From: Flavobacterium sp. ACN2 | Lineage (GTDB): Bacteria; Bacteroidota; Bacteroidia; Flavobacteriales; Flavobacteriaceae | Assembly (NCBI RefSeq): GCF_002303885.1 | Contig: NZ_MRCM01000010.1 | Location: forward strand, 1-64,000 | Length of the DNA stretch: 64,000 bases | Reading direction: 5' to 3' | Part shown: positions 26,637 to 37,109 of the stretch, in pieces | Layout: each line of letters opens with the position of its first letter | How positions within the stretch are numbered: position 1 is the first letter of the stretch | Position numbers and translations under genes: made by a program | Notes under the pieces: generated by a model | Told to the model about the DNA's origin: nothing | The model's database searches: none | The model's input: the letters and a program-made list of their open reading frames with translations, nothing else

Positions 26637-28238
26637 ATGAAAAACTTTGCCGAACTTATAAAAACCTTAGACAGTTCTAATAAAACATCGGTAAAAGTTG
26701 ATGCGCTGACGAATTATTTTCTAAAAGCAAACGACGAAGACAAAGTCTGGACAATCGCTATTCTTTCGCATCGTCGCCCTCCCCGACCGGTTAATACGAC
26801 TTTATTACGTTTATGGGCAAACGAATTGGCTAATATTCCGCTTTGGCTCTTTGAAGAAAGTTATCATATTGTGGGTGATTTGGCCGAAACGATTGCTCTT
26901 GTAATTCCAACCACAAAAGAACATTCCGATAAAAGTCTGACTGAATTTTTACAGGAAATCATTGCCTTAAAAAAGAAAACAGATTTAGAGAAAAAAGAAT
27001 ATCTGCAAACCAATTGGCTGAATTTAAATTATTACGAAAGATTCGTTTTCACTAAATTAATAACGGGCAGTTTCAGAATTGGTTTAAGTCAGAAGTTAAT
27101 GACTCGAGCGCTTTCTAAAGCCGAAAATATTGATGAAGACACATTGGCTTATAAATTAATGGGCGACTGGAATCCGAATACGATTACGTTTCAAGAATTG
27201 ATTTTGGATGAAAGAAGCAGCGATTATTTATCAAAACCTTATCCGTTTTATTTGGCTTATCCAATTGAAGGCGAACTTGAAAATCTTGGAAATCCTGAAG
27301 ATTGGAGCGCCGAACATAAATGGGACGGAATTCGATCTCAAACCATTATTCGCGATAACGAAATTTATGTTTGGAGCCGTGGCGAAGAATTGGTAACCGA
27401 TAAGTATCCTGAATTTCAAACTTTTATTGGAAATATTCCAGACGGGACGGTTATAGACGGAGAAATCCTTCCCTATATAGACAATCAAATTGGGACATTT
27501 AACGATTTGCAAACCCGAATTGGACGTAAAAATGTATCGGCTTCTGTTTTAAAAAACACACCTGTTATTATTAAAGCTTACGATTTATTGGAATGGCAGG
27601 GAAATGATATTCGGAATCTTCCTTACGAAGAACGTCGAACCTTATTAGAAGAATTATTTACGACTTTGATTGGTAAAGAAATTCCGCTACAGCTATCAGA
27701 AAGGATTCATTTTTCGACTTGGGAAGAGGTCGCAAACGAAAGATTAAAATCGCGCGAAATGAAAAGCGAAGGTTTAATGCTGAAACGAAAAGATTCTCCG
27801 TATCTAGTTGGAAGAAAAAAAGGAGATTGGTGGAAATGGAAAATTGAACCTTTAACGATTGATGCCGTTCTCACCTACGCTATGCGCGGTCACGGAAGAC
27901 GTTCCAATTTGTTTACCGATTACACTTTTGCGCTTTGGCAGGAAAATGAAAACAACGAACGTGAACTCGTCACTTTCGCTAAAGCGTATTCCGGTTTAAC
28001 TGATGCGGAATTTAGAATGGTCGATGATTTCATCAAAAAAAATACTTTAGAACGATTTGGACCAGTAAGAAGCGTTACGCCAAAATTGGTTTTTGAAATT
28101 GGTTTTGAAGGAATTGCTCTTTCCAAAAGACATAAAAGCGGAGTGGCAACCCGTTTTCCACGAATTTTAAGATGGCGACACGATAAAAAAATTGAAGAAG
28201 CCAATTCAATCGAAGATTTAAAAAATATGATTTTATAG
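26637..28238 (+). CDS. ATP-dependent DNA ligase of the damage-response cluster
   Basis: A 533-residue ligase. The N-terminal DNA-binding region (about 1-200) is followed by the adenylation domain with nucleophile Lys228 in EHKWDGIRSQ, motif III TVIDGEIL, motif IV SEGLMLKRKDSPY and motif V GDWWKWK, then an OB-fold ending GVATRFPRILRWRHDKK. It seals nicks with ATP and is separate from the NAD-dependent replicative LigA. Its stop is immediately adjacent to the helicase start. No Ku or polymerase domain is present, so it is not the NHEJ LigD type. Confidence 0.92.
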   Translation: MKNFAELIKTLDSSNKTSVKVDALTNYFLKANDEDKVWTIAILSHRRPPRPVNTTLLRLWANELANIPLWLFEESYHIVGDLAETIALVIPTTKEHSDKSLTEFLQEIIALKKKTDLEKKEYLQTNWLNLNYYERFVFTKLITGSFRIGLSQKLMTRALSKAENIDEDTLAYKLMGDWNPNTITFQELILDERSSDYLSKPYPFYLAYPIEGELENLGNPEDWSAEHKWDGIRSQTIIRDNEIYVWSRGEELVTDKYPEFQTFIGNIPDGTVIDGEILPYIDNQIGTFNDLQTRIGRKNVSASVLKNTPVIIKAYDLLEWQGNDIRNLPYEERRTLLEELFTTLIGKEIPLQLSERIHFSTWEEVANERLKSREMKSEGLMLKRKDSPYLVGRKKGDWWKWKIEPLTIDAVLTYAMRGHGRRSNLFTDYTFALWQENENNERELVTFAKAYSGLTDAEFRMVDDFIKKNTLERFGPVRSVTPKLVFEIGFEGIALSKRHKSGVATRFPRILRWRHDKKIEEANSIEDLKNMIL

Positions 28239-30698
28239 ATGAATAGAGAGCAGTTATTTAAGATCGCCAGCGAATGGTTTGAAAGTCAGGGATGGAAACC
28301 TTTTCCGTTTCAGACCCAGGCTTGGACTGCTTTTTTACAAGGCAAAAATGGCTTGCTAAATGCTCCAACAGGAAGCGGAAAAACCTACGCGCTTTGGCTT
28401 CCTATCATTCTAAATTATATTAAAGAAAATCCGAATTATAGAACCAAACACAATTCAGGATTAAAAGCGATTTGGATCACGCCTTTGAGATCTTTATCTG
28501 TTGAGATCAAACAAGCGGCAGAAAGAGTGCTTACAGATTTAAATATTCCAATGACAGTTGGAATTCGTTCCGGAGATACTTCTGCTTCAGAAAGAGCCAA
28601 ACAAAAAGGAAAAATGCCCGATTTGCTCATTACCACACCAGAAAGTCTGCAATTACTCTTGGCAACAAAAGGTTATTCGAGTATTTTTAAAAATTGTAGT
28701 TCAATTGTCATAGATGAATGGCATGAATTACTAGGAACTAAACGTGGAGTTCAGGTAGAACTGGGATTATCAAGACTAAAAACCATTGCTAAAAATATTC
28801 GTATTTGGGGAATCTCTGCCACAATTGGTAATTTACAGCAAGCACAGGAAGTCTTACTTGGAGTAGATTCTGAAGCGTATCATAATTCCGTTTTAATAAA
28901 AGCGGTAATTAACAAAAAAATAAAAGTTGTTTCCATTATTCCAGAAAAAATGGATACGTATCCATGGCGCGGACATATGGGTTTGCATCTGATTGATGAA
29001 GCGGCAAAAATTATAAAAGCCAGTAAAACGACGCTTATTTTTACAAATGTTCGTTCGGCTTGCGAAATATGGTATCAAAGATTATTAGAAAAATATCCTG
29101 AATTTGCTGGCGAAATGGCCATGCATCACGGAAGCATTGACAGAGAAACCAGACTTTGGGTTGAAAATGCGATTCGGAATGAAGAATTAAAAGTCGTAGT
29201 CTGCACCTCTAGTTTAGATTTAGGAGTTGACTTTGCTCCCGTCGAATCAATTATTCAGGTTGGAGGTCCAAAAGGCGTTGCCCGTTTTATGCAGCGTGCC
29301 GGACGAAGCGGACATCAGCCTGGAAAAGAAAGTGTTATTTATTTTCTTGCCACTCATGCCATTGAATTAATCGAGGCTTCGGCCTTGAAAAAAGCGGTTG
29401 AAAATAGTGTTATTGAAGATCGTGTTCCGTATTTAAACAGCTGGGATGTTTTAGTTCAATACCTTAATACGTTGGCAGTTTCTGACGGATTTTATCCAAA
29501 CGAAATTTTCAAAGAAATTCAGGGTACTTTTAGTTATCAAACCATTTCGGATGAAAATTGGAACTGGATTTTAAATTTTATTACACAAGGAAGCCAAAGT
29601 CTTCATGCTTATGACGAATTTAAAAAAGTGGAAATTGACGAAAACGGCTGTTACAAAATAAACAGCAGAATGATTGCCATGCATCACAGAATGCAGATCG
29701 GAACTATTGTGGGCGATGCCGTTATGAATGTAAAATATCTCAGCGGCGGTTATATTGGCACGATTGAAGAATGGTTTATTTCGAAATTAAAACCTGGCGA
29801 CACTTTTATTTTCGCAGGAAAAAAACTGGAATTATTCAAAATCAGAAACATGCAGGTTTTGGTAAAAAAAGCGAATCCGAAGAAAGAATCTAAAATTGCT
29901 AGTTGGATGGGCGGACGTTTGGCTCTTTCTTCTCAAATGAGCGAATTACTTAGACAGGAATTATATCGCGCCAATACCGATAATCTTTCGCCAGAATTAA
30001 AAGCTTTACAGCCTTTATTTAAAAGACAGCGAAAAGAATCTATTGTACCGAGTTCAGATGAATTTTTAATTGAAACCTTCAAAACTCGAGAAGGATTTCA
30101 TGCGATTTTTTATCCTTTTGAAGGACGGTTTGTTCATGAAGCTTTAGCCAGTTTATTGGCCTTTAGAATAAGTTTATTGCAGTCGATCACATTTTCTTTG
30201 GCTTATAATGATTATGGTTTCGAATTGCTTTCAGATCAGGAAATTGATATCGAAGCGGTTTTAGACAATAATCTATTTTCAACCGAATATGTCCATCACG
30301 ATTTGCAGAAAAGTTTAAATTCAACCGAAATGGCCCGAAGAAAGTTTAGAGATATAGCGGTGATTTCAGGATTAGTTTTTACCGGTTTTCCGGGAAAAAT
30401 GGTTAAAACAAAGCATTTACAAAGTGGTTCTCAGCTGTTATTTGAAGTTTTCAGAGATTTTGAACCTGATAATCTATTATTGCATCAAGCGTATCGAGAA
30501 ACTTTTGAGCATCAATTAGAAGAAGGACGTTTGATTTTGGCTTTGGAACGAATTGCAAATCAAAAAATAATTTGGAAACAATGTTTGAAGCCGACTCCTT
30601 TTAGTTTTCCAATTATTACCGATCGATTGAGAGAAAAACTTTCAAGCGAAACTCTGGCTGAAAGAATTCAGAAAATGACTGCATCTTATATGAAATAG
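28239..30698 (+). CDS. Ligase-associated DExH helicase, Lhr family
   Basis: An 819-residue superfamily 2 helicase. Walker A APTGSGKT lies at residues 42-49, motif Ia in ITPLRSLSVEI, motif II as DEWH (159-162), motif III SATIG, motif V SLDLGVDFAPV and motif VI QRAGRSGH. The long C-terminus holds the winged-helix and Lhr-core domains. It lacks the further C-terminal extension of full-length Lhr, as expected for the ligase-associated form. It starts on the base after the ligase stop codon and ends 6 nt before pdeM. Confidence 0.93.
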   Translation: MNREQLFKIASEWFESQGWKPFPFQTQAWTAFLQGKNGLLNAPTGSGKTYALWLPIILNYIKENPNYRTKHNSGLKAIWITPLRSLSVEIKQAAERVLTDLNIPMTVGIRSGDTSASERAKQKGKMPDLLITTPESLQLLLATKGYSSIFKNCSSIVIDEWHELLGTKRGVQVELGLSRLKTIAKNIRIWGISATIGNLQQAQEVLLGVDSEAYHNSVLIKAVINKKIKVVSIIPEKMDTYPWRGHMGLHLIDEAAKIIKASKTTLIFTNVRSACEIWYQRLLEKYPEFAGEMAMHHGSIDRETRLWVENAIRNEELKVVVCTSSLDLGVDFAPVESIIQVGGPKGVARFMQRAGRSGHQPGKESVIYFLATHAIELIEASALKKAVENSVIEDRVPYLNSWDVLVQYLNTLAVSDGFYPNEIFKEIQGTFSYQTISDENWNWILNFITQGSQSLHAYDEFKKVEIDENGCYKINSRMIAMHHRMQIGTIVGDAVMNVKYLSGGYIGTIEEWFISKLKPGDTFIFAGKKLELFKIRNMQVLVKKANPKKESKIASWMGGRLALSSQMSELLRQELYRANTDNLSPELKALQPLFKRQRKESIVPSSDEFLIETFKTREGFHAIFYPFEGRFVHEALASLLAFRISLLQSITFSLAYNDYGFELLSDQEIDIEAVLDNNLFSTEYVHHDLQKSLNSTEMARRKFRDIAVISGLVFTGFPGKMVKTKHLQSGSQLLFEVFRDFEPDNLLLHQAYRETFEHQLEEGRLILALERIANQKIIWKQCLKPTPFSFPIITDRLREKLSSETLAERIQKMTASYMK

Positions 30699-30704
30699 AT
30701 CTTT

Positions 30705-31343
30705 ATGAATATTCAAATACAAAACGAAAACTTTACACTTCATTCAAGCGGGGCTGTTTTTTGGGAAAAGCAAAAAACGGTCATTATTTCTGATGTCCAT
30801 TTGGGTAAAGTAACGCATTTTAGAAAACACGGAATTGCTATTCCACAAGACGCTATTTCTGAAAATTTTAGAAAAATAACAGCAGTTTTGAATCATTTTC
30901 TACCTGAAAAAATCATTTTTTTGGGAGATTTATTTCACAGCGCCAAAAATGCTGAATGGGATTTATTTGAGGAGTGGATTTCCAACCATGATCAAGAAAC
31001 CTATTTAATTACAGGAAACCATGATATTATTGATGAAATTCATTATAAAAAAATTGGTGTGATTGTCACAGAAATTTTAGAAATTGATCATTTTCTTTTT
31101 ACCCACCATCCTACAGAAAAAGAAGATTTTTTCAATTTCTCAGGACATATCCATCCTGGAATAATCCTCCGCGGATTAGGGCTTCAAAGCTTAAAATTGC
31201 GTTGTTTTTTTCAAAAAAGTAATCAAATGATTTTACCTGCTTTTGGAGAATTTACTGGGAAATTTATCATGAAACCTGAACCAGAACATACCGTTTTTGC
31301 TATTGCTGGAGATGAAATTATTTTGATAAACAAAAACAATTGA
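30705..31343 (+). CDS. pdeM: Ligase-associated endonuclease / phosphoesterase PdeM
   Basis: A 212-residue calcineurin-like metallophosphoesterase: ISDVHLGKVTHFRKHG (motif I), LGDLFHSAKN (II), ITGNHDIIDE (III), FTHHPTEKE (IV) and FSGHIHPG (V) give the full binuclear metal site. PdeM is the fourth member of the ligase-associated DNA damage response cluster. With exonuclease, ligase and helicase present in order and tightly spaced, this cluster is complete. Its role in repair is inferred from the association. Confidence 0.92.
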   Translation: MNIQIQNENFTLHSSGAVFWEKQKTVIISDVHLGKVTHFRKHGIAIPQDAISENFRKITAVLNHFLPEKIIFLGDLFHSAKNAEWDLFEEWISNHDQETYLITGNHDIIDEIHYKKIGVIVTEILEIDHFLFTHHPTEKEDFFNFSGHIHPGIILRGLGLQSLKLRCFFQKSNQMILPAFGEFTGKFIMKPEPEHTVFAIAGDEIILINKNN

Positions 31344-31453
31344 GGCAGTCTATTTGATTTATTTACAACATTATAAAATTACACATTTAAAGTGTAAAAT
31401 GAATTACCCTCAACTAAAGCTAGAATCAATCGATTAGAAAAACAAAGAATTAA

Positions 31454-31485
31454 AAAACCCAGTAAAACTAAATTTACTGGGTTTT
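31454..31485. terminator. Bidirectional terminator
   Basis: Stem AAAACCCAGTAAA (31454-31466) with TTTACTGGGTTTT (31473-31485), between the convergent pdeM and adaptor genes. Confidence 0.8.
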
Positions 31486-31521
31486 CTTGTTTAACTCTAA
31501 ATTGTAATCAGAAAGTAAACA

Positions 31522-32652
31522 TTATTGTTCGTCATTGTTCATGGCAGACATTAATAAGGTGTAAGCGTTTTTGACAACCACTTTTGAAGAGCTAGAAATG
31601 GCGTCAGAAATGATTTGATTATACCCTTCATTTTTAACTCCAGACTTTACCTCTATCATTTGAAACTGATTGTTTCCAATATCTGTAAACACATAAAACT
31701 TTCCTTCCCAACGCACTACAGCATCTTCAGGAACTGTAAGCGCTTTTTTATTTTCTATTTCCACTTCGGCGTTTATGAAAAGTCCTGGCAAAAGTTCTGG
31801 ATTATAACTGTTTACTTTACAAATAATTTCTGCCGCACGATCTCCATTCAAACTTTGATTGATAAAAGCGATTTTAGCGGCATATTTTTTAGCATCAGAA
31901 GAATTTGTATACGCCATAACCGTTTGACCGATTGAAAGCGAAGTCACGTCTTTTTCGAACGCGTTTAAAGTTAGAACAATGTCTTTCTTATCAATTAATT
32001 CGAAAAGCATATCTGTCGGACTTACATATTTTCCGATGTTTACATTTACTTTAGAAACCAAGCCGTTTATTGGCGAAATCACTCGAATTGTTTTGCTAAT
32101 ATTTCCAACATTCAGTGTTTTAGCACTAATTCCTAACAAGTTTAATTTTTGTTCCAAAGAAGACATTGTGATACGCTGTGTTCTCATTTCAGTCGTAATT
32201 TGTTCCAAAACTTTATCACTTGCCGCTTTGTTTGCATTTAGCTCTTTTTGTCTTCTTTGTTCATTTTGAGCCAATTCGAATTTCTCTTTCGCCATCAAAT
32301 AATTTTGCTGTAACTCGATAAACTGCATATCTTCTAAAACCGCTAAAACCTGTCCTTTTTGCACATTCATTCCTGCAATAAGATTGGTGCTTTTCACATA
32401 ACCTCCCAATGGAATACTAATACTGATTACACTTTTGGGCGGAACCGTTACTGTACCTTGAAGCTGTAAAATCTCCTTAACATTTTTTGCAGTCGGATTA
32501 CCACTTTCTAAACCAGCATTTTTAACTTGCTCAGGACTTAATTTAATGATGTCAATGCTTTTATTTTCAGCATTTTTAGTTTCCTCATTCTTCTTATTTC
32601 CGCAAGAAATTAGAAATATAGCGCTTATGAACGCCGCAATATATTTTTTCAT
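31522..32652 (-). CDS. RND periplasmic adaptor lipoprotein of the second metal efflux system
   Basis: A 376-residue membrane-fusion protein with lipobox LISC (Cys17). A barrel-lipoyl-hairpin order typical of CzcB/CusB is seen: IPLGGYVKSTNLIAGMNVQKGQVL near residues 80-105, a coiled hairpin to about 170, then VISPINGLVSKVNVNIGKYVSP. It is the last gene of a minus-strand operon, 1 nt after the fused pump-channel gene. No metal-specific His or Met cluster is present. Confidence 0.9.
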   Translation of the reverse strand: MKKYIAAFISAIFLISCGNKKNEETKNAENKSIDIIKLSPEQVKNAGLESGNPTAKNVKEILQLQGTVTVPPKSVISISIPLGGYVKSTNLIAGMNVQKGQVLAVLEDMQFIELQQNYLMAKEKFELAQNEQRRQKELNANKAASDKVLEQITTEMRTQRITMSSLEQKLNLLGISAKTLNVGNISKTIRVISPINGLVSKVNVNIGKYVSPTDMLFELIDKKDIVLTLNAFEKDVTSLSIGQTVMAYTNSSDAKKYAAKIAFINQSLNGDRAAEIICKVNSYNPELLPGLFINAEVEIENKKALTVPEDAVVRWEGKFYVFTDIGNNQFQMIEVKSGVKNEGYNQIISDAISSSSKVVVKNAYTLLMSAMNNDEQ

Positions 32653-32653
32653 T

Positions 32654-35600
32654 TTAAATATTATTAAGATTTTGAAGTGTCACAACTGCTTTATTGTAAG
32701 CATTAAGTGCGTCTAAATATTCACTTTTGATTGTAATGGCCTGATTGACTACCAAAACCCATTGCAAATAATCGATATCTCCATTTTGCAATTGACTGTT
32801 TGAAGCTTCAATAATGGTTTGAGCATTTTTTAATCCGTCAGTTTCATAATACTGTAAACTTTCTTGATATTTTTTTAGCTCACGATCTGCGTTTTCAATG
32901 TTCGTTTTCACCTCGATTTTAGCCGCCTCAGAAAGTTCAACATAGCTTTCGTATTCAGCCTTTGCAGCCTTTTTTCGTTCCGACTGACTTGTGAAAAATA
33001 GCGGAATTGAAAGTCCTGCATTTACATAATTAAATCTTTGTCCACTACCATAATAAACTTCCTGACCTGAAGTATTGGTTTGAGTTCCAATAATACTCAA
33101 ATTGTTATATCCCAAAGTAATTTCAGGAAGTAATTTTGCTCCTTCTGTTTTCCATCTGAACTTAGCCGCTTCCGATTCAAACTGCGAACGCTGCACTGCT
33201 GGAAGATTTTCTGTTTTTACATTTTCTATAGACGAATGATTTAAAACTGCTTTCAAATTCATCTTTTTTGGAGCGTATTCCACTTTATCTTGAAGAATGG
33301 CATTAAACGAATTCAAAGCAATTTCAATATCTCTATTAACCATTACAAGCTGATTGCTGTAAAATTGTCTCGCAGATTGCGAAGCGCTTTTTTCTAAAAC
33401 ATTTGCTTCTCCCGCTTTAAATCTCAAATCTGATTTTTTCTCCATAATCCTGTAGATCGAATCAGCGTAAACTAAAAGTTCTTTTTTGCTGTTCAACCAC
33501 AAATAATCATAGTATATATTTCGAACTTGAGTTTTGATTTCTTGCGAAGTCAATTGCACTTCGGCTTTAGCTTTACTAAAATCAGCTTTTAAGGCTTTTT
33601 TCTGATTGCTATAAACTGTTGGAAAAGCAAAAGTCTGGCTAATTCCAAAACGAGTGTCGTTTTGAATGCTATTAAACTGTCCGTAATCGGCGTCGATTTG
33701 TGTTTGGGGAATATTATAAGCCGATTTTTGCAAGTAGCTTTTCGACTGCTCGTTCAATTTAGCCGATTTAATCGTTCTGTTATTTTGAATCGCAATTGAA
33801 ATGGATTCGTCAAGCGAAATGGGTAATTCTTGCGCTTTTGCCATATTCCCAATAAAAAGAATACTCAATAAAATGGTTAAATTATTCATGTGCTTTTTTC
33901 TTTCTTTAGTAAAAACTTTAGCGTTATACGTCATTAAATAAATCGCTGGAAGTACAAAAAGCGTTAAAAGAGTCGCTGTAACTAATCCGCCAATAACCAC
34001 GGTTGCCAGCGGACGTTGCACCTCTGCTCCCGCTCCGTTGCTCAATGCCATCGGAAGAAATCCGAGAGAAGCCACAGCAGCCGTCATTAAAACGGGACGC
34101 AACCTGTTTTTTGTTCCCAATAAAATAATCTGGAAATGATCGGTAATTTCTCCTTGTTTCTGAATTCGGTTAAATTCGGATATTAATACAATTCCGTTTA
34201 GTACTGCAACACCAAAAAGAGCAATAAATCCAACTCCGGCAGAAATACTAAAAGGCATATCGCGCATTACCAGCGCAAATACGCCACCAATTGCAGATAA
34301 CGGAATTGCTGTAAAAATGATAATTCCTTCTTTAAACGATCTAAAAGCAAAATATAACAGAGCAAAAATCATTAATAAAGCAGCTGGAACCGCAACTCCC
34401 AATCTGGCTTTTGCCTGCTGAAGGTTCTCAAAAGCTCCTCCGTATGTAATGTAATAACCTGGATCAAATTTAATCTGCTGATTTACTTTTTGCTGTAATT
34501 CCTCAACGATCGATTGAACGTCTCTTCCTCGAACATTAAATCCGACAATGATTCTACGTTTTGCATTTTCTCTCTGAATCTGGTTCGGACCTTCTACTTC
34601 CTCTACTTTTGCGACTTGATAAAGCGGAATCTGCATTCCGGAAGGCGTTGCAATTAAGAGGTTTCGAACATCTTCAATTCCTTTTCTTCCGTTGTCTTCA
34701 ACGCGAACAACCATGTCGAAACGCTTTTCACCTTCGTAAATACTTCCGGCAACAGCACCTGCAAAAGCGGCGTTAATCGTTGCATTTACATCTGCCACAC
34801 GCAAACTGTATTTTGCCATTTCTGCCCAATTGTAATCAATTACGATTTGAGGCATTCCGGTTACTTTTTCTACATATAAATCGGCTGCACCTTCAACGGT
34901 TTTACTAATTGCTCCCAGTTTTTCAGCATATTCTGAAAGCTTCTGAAGATCTTCCCCGTAAATTTTACAAACCAAATCTTGTTTCGCTCCTGTCATCAAT
35001 TCGTTAAAACGCATCTGAACAGGAAACTGAAATCCAGTTGTAACTCCAGGCGCAATTCGTTTAACGGTTTTGGTCATTTTATCTGCCAATTCAGGAAACG
35101 AAGAAGCACTTGTCCATTCCGATTTGTCCTTTAAAACAATAATCATATCTCCGCCTTCAATTGGCATTGGATCGGTTGGAATTTCTGCACTTCCAATTCT
35201 GGAAACGACTTGCTCTACTTCGGGATATTCTTTCTTTAATTCTTTAGAAATTTTTGTAATGGTTTCTGTTGTGGTAGAAAGATTGGTTCCTAGCAGCAAT
35301 CGGGTTTCAACGGCAAAATCGCCTTCTTCCAATTGCGGAATAAATTCTCCTCCCATTCTTCCGAATAACAAAACGGCTATTCCAAAAAGCACAAATGCGC
35401 CAATTACAATTGCTTTTCTAATACGTAATGCTTTAGTAAGCCAGCCTTCATAAGCGTTTTCTAATCTTTCCATAATACGATCAGAAAGATTCTTTTTAGG
35501 ACTGATTTTTTTGCTCAAAAATAAAGCGCTAACCATTGGCACATAAGTCAATGATAAAATGAAAGCTCCTAAAATGGCAAAAGCAACAGTCTGTGCCATT

Positions 35601-37030
35601 GGCTTGAACATTTTACCCTCAATACCCTGTAAAGAAAGAATAGGCAGATACACAATCAAAATGATAATTTGCCCAAAAACTGCCGCATTCATCATACGCG
35701 CTGCCGAGCCCGTAACTTCTTTATCCATTTCTTCTTGCGAAATATCATTTGAGACTTGGTATTTTTTAGAACTGTGAAGATGATGCAGAATCGCTTCCAC
35801 AATAATTACAGCTCCGTCTACAATCAATCCGAAATCTAATGCTCCAAGGCTCATTAAATTTCCGCTTACGCCAAAAGTATTCATCATAATAATGGCAAAA
35901 AGCATCGCTAACGGAATTACAGAAGCTACAATAAAACCTGCTCTAAGATTTCCTAAGAATAAAACCAGAATTAGAACGACAATTAAAGCTCCTTCAATTA
36001 AGTTTTTTTCAACTGTTCCAATGGCATTGTCTACCATTTTAGTTCGATCTAGAAACGGCTCAATTTTTAATCCTTCGGGAAGAATTTTCTCGATTTGAGC
36101 AATTTTATCTTTTACGTTAACAATAACATTATTGGCGTTTTCCCCTTTCAGCATCATTACAATACCACCAACCGATTCTCCATATTCATCTGTCGTTAAA
36201 GCACCGTAGCGAATCGCTGAAGAAATCTTAACATCGGCAACATCTTTTATCAAAATAGGAAGTCCACCTTGTGTGCTTTTAACCACAATGTTTTCAATGT
36301 CTTTAAGGCTTTTAGCTAAACCAGTACTTCTAATGTAAGAAACTGTTGGTCCTTTCTCGATATAAGCTCCACCAGTGTTTTCGTTACTACTATTTAAAGC
36401 TGTAAAAACTTCACTTATCGTTAAATTCTGAGCTTTTAATCGTGCCGGATTTACAGCGATTTCATACTGTTTTAATTTTCCGCCAAAAGTAGAAACATCA
36501 GCAATTCCTTTTGTTCCCAAAAGCTGTCTTCTGATGGTCCAATCTTGAATGGTTCGTAAATCTTCTAAGGAATATTTTTCTTCGTAACCTGGTTTTGGTT
36601 TTAAAACGTATTGATAGATTTCTCCCAAACCCGTTGTTACAGGCGCCATTTCGGGCGAATTTGCATTCCGATCAATTTCTACTTGCTGTAATCTTTCTGC
36701 AATTTGCTGACGTGCCCAATATACATCTGCATCGTCTTCAAAGACAACACTTACAAGCGAAAGCCCGAAACGGGAAATACTTCTGCTTTCCTTTAAATTT
36801 GGAATATTACTGATGGCTTGCTCAATTGGAAATGTAATTAATCTCTCTACATCTTCTGCGCCAAGCGATGGAGCTGTTGTGATAATTTGTACCTGATTAT
36901 TAGTGATGTCTGGTACAGCATCAATTGGTAATTGGGTAACCTCATACACACCGTAGATAATCCACAGCAGTGTAAAGATTCCAATTGCCAGTTTGTTCTT
37001 AACTGAGAACTGAATTACTTTATTAAGCAT
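32654..37030 (-). CDS. Heavy-metal RND pump fused to a TolC-family channel
   Basis: A 1458-residue protein made of two proteins in one frame. Residues 1 to about 1040 are a complete CzcA/CusA-type pump with the divalent-metal triad in helix 4 (Asp399, Asp405, Glu412 of DFGLIVDGAVIIVE). From Met1048 a second module begins with its own signal-peptide-like segment (MNNLTILLSILFIGNMAKA) and continues as a TolC-type outer membrane channel of about 390 residues. The signal-like segment suggests cleavage after export. Such fusions occur in other Bacteroidota. The adaptor follows 1 nt later, so the full tripartite set is two genes. Confidence 0.9.
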   Translation of the reverse strand: MLNKVIQFSVKNKLAIGIFTLLWIIYGVYEVTQLPIDAVPDITNNQVQIITTAPSLGAEDVERLITFPIEQAISNIPNLKESRSISRFGLSLVSVVFEDDADVYWARQQIAERLQQVEIDRNANSPEMAPVTTGLGEIYQYVLKPKPGYEEKYSLEDLRTIQDWTIRRQLLGTKGIADVSTFGGKLKQYEIAVNPARLKAQNLTISEVFTALNSSNENTGGAYIEKGPTVSYIRSTGLAKSLKDIENIVVKSTQGGLPILIKDVADVKISSAIRYGALTTDEYGESVGGIVMMLKGENANNVIVNVKDKIAQIEKILPEGLKIEPFLDRTKMVDNAIGTVEKNLIEGALIVVLILVLFLGNLRAGFIVASVIPLAMLFAIIMMNTFGVSGNLMSLGALDFGLIVDGAVIIVEAILHHLHSSKKYQVSNDISQEEMDKEVTGSAARMMNAAVFGQIIILIVYLPILSLQGIEGKMFKPMAQTVAFAILGAFILSLTYVPMVSALFLSKKISPKKNLSDRIMERLENAYEGWLTKALRIRKAIVIGAFVLFGIAVLLFGRMGGEFIPQLEEGDFAVETRLLLGTNLSTTTETITKISKELKKEYPEVEQVVSRIGSAEIPTDPMPIEGGDMIIVLKDKSEWTSASSFPELADKMTKTVKRIAPGVTTGFQFPVQMRFNELMTGAKQDLVCKIYGEDLQKLSEYAEKLGAISKTVEGAADLYVEKVTGMPQIVIDYNWAEMAKYSLRVADVNATINAAFAGAVAGSIYEGEKRFDMVVRVEDNGRKGIEDVRNLLIATPSGMQIPLYQVAKVEEVEGPNQIQRENAKRRIIVGFNVRGRDVQSIVEELQQKVNQQIKFDPGYYITYGGAFENLQQAKARLGVAVPAALLMIFALLYFAFRSFKEGIIIFTAIPLSAIGGVFALVMRDMPFSISAGVGFIALFGVAVLNGIVLISEFNRIQKQGEITDHFQIILLGTKNRLRPVLMTAAVASLGFLPMALSNGAGAEVQRPLATVVIGGLVTATLLTLFVLPAIYLMTYNAKVFTKERKKHMNNLTILLSILFIGNMAKAQELPISLDESISIAIQNNRTIKSAKLNEQSKSYLQKSAYNIPQTQIDADYGQFNSIQNDTRFGISQTFAFPTVYSNQKKALKADFSKAKAEVQLTSQEIKTQVRNIYYDYLWLNSKKELLVYADSIYRIMEKKSDLRFKAGEANVLEKSASQSARQFYSNQLVMVNRDIEIALNSFNAILQDKVEYAPKKMNLKAVLNHSSIENVKTENLPAVQRSQFESEAAKFRWKTEGAKLLPEITLGYNNLSIIGTQTNTSGQEVYYGSGQRFNYVNAGLSIPLFFTSQSERKKAAKAEYESYVELSEAAKIEVKTNIENADRELKKYQESLQYYETDGLKNAQTIIEASNSQLQNGDIDYLQWVLVVNQAITIKSEYLDALNAYNKAVVTLQNLNNI

Positions 37031-37109
37031 ATTTTATTAATTAAAAAATAATAAATGAGCAACTAAAAACACTATGTATCAGTCACTTCAAGAAAAATTT
37101 AAAAATTAA

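Noticed and set aside
33887..37030. Separate TolC gene starting at Met1048, with the fusion as an error
   Set aside because: The frame is continuous with no stop or shift at the join, and similar pump-channel fusions are known in Bacteroidota, so I keep one gene.
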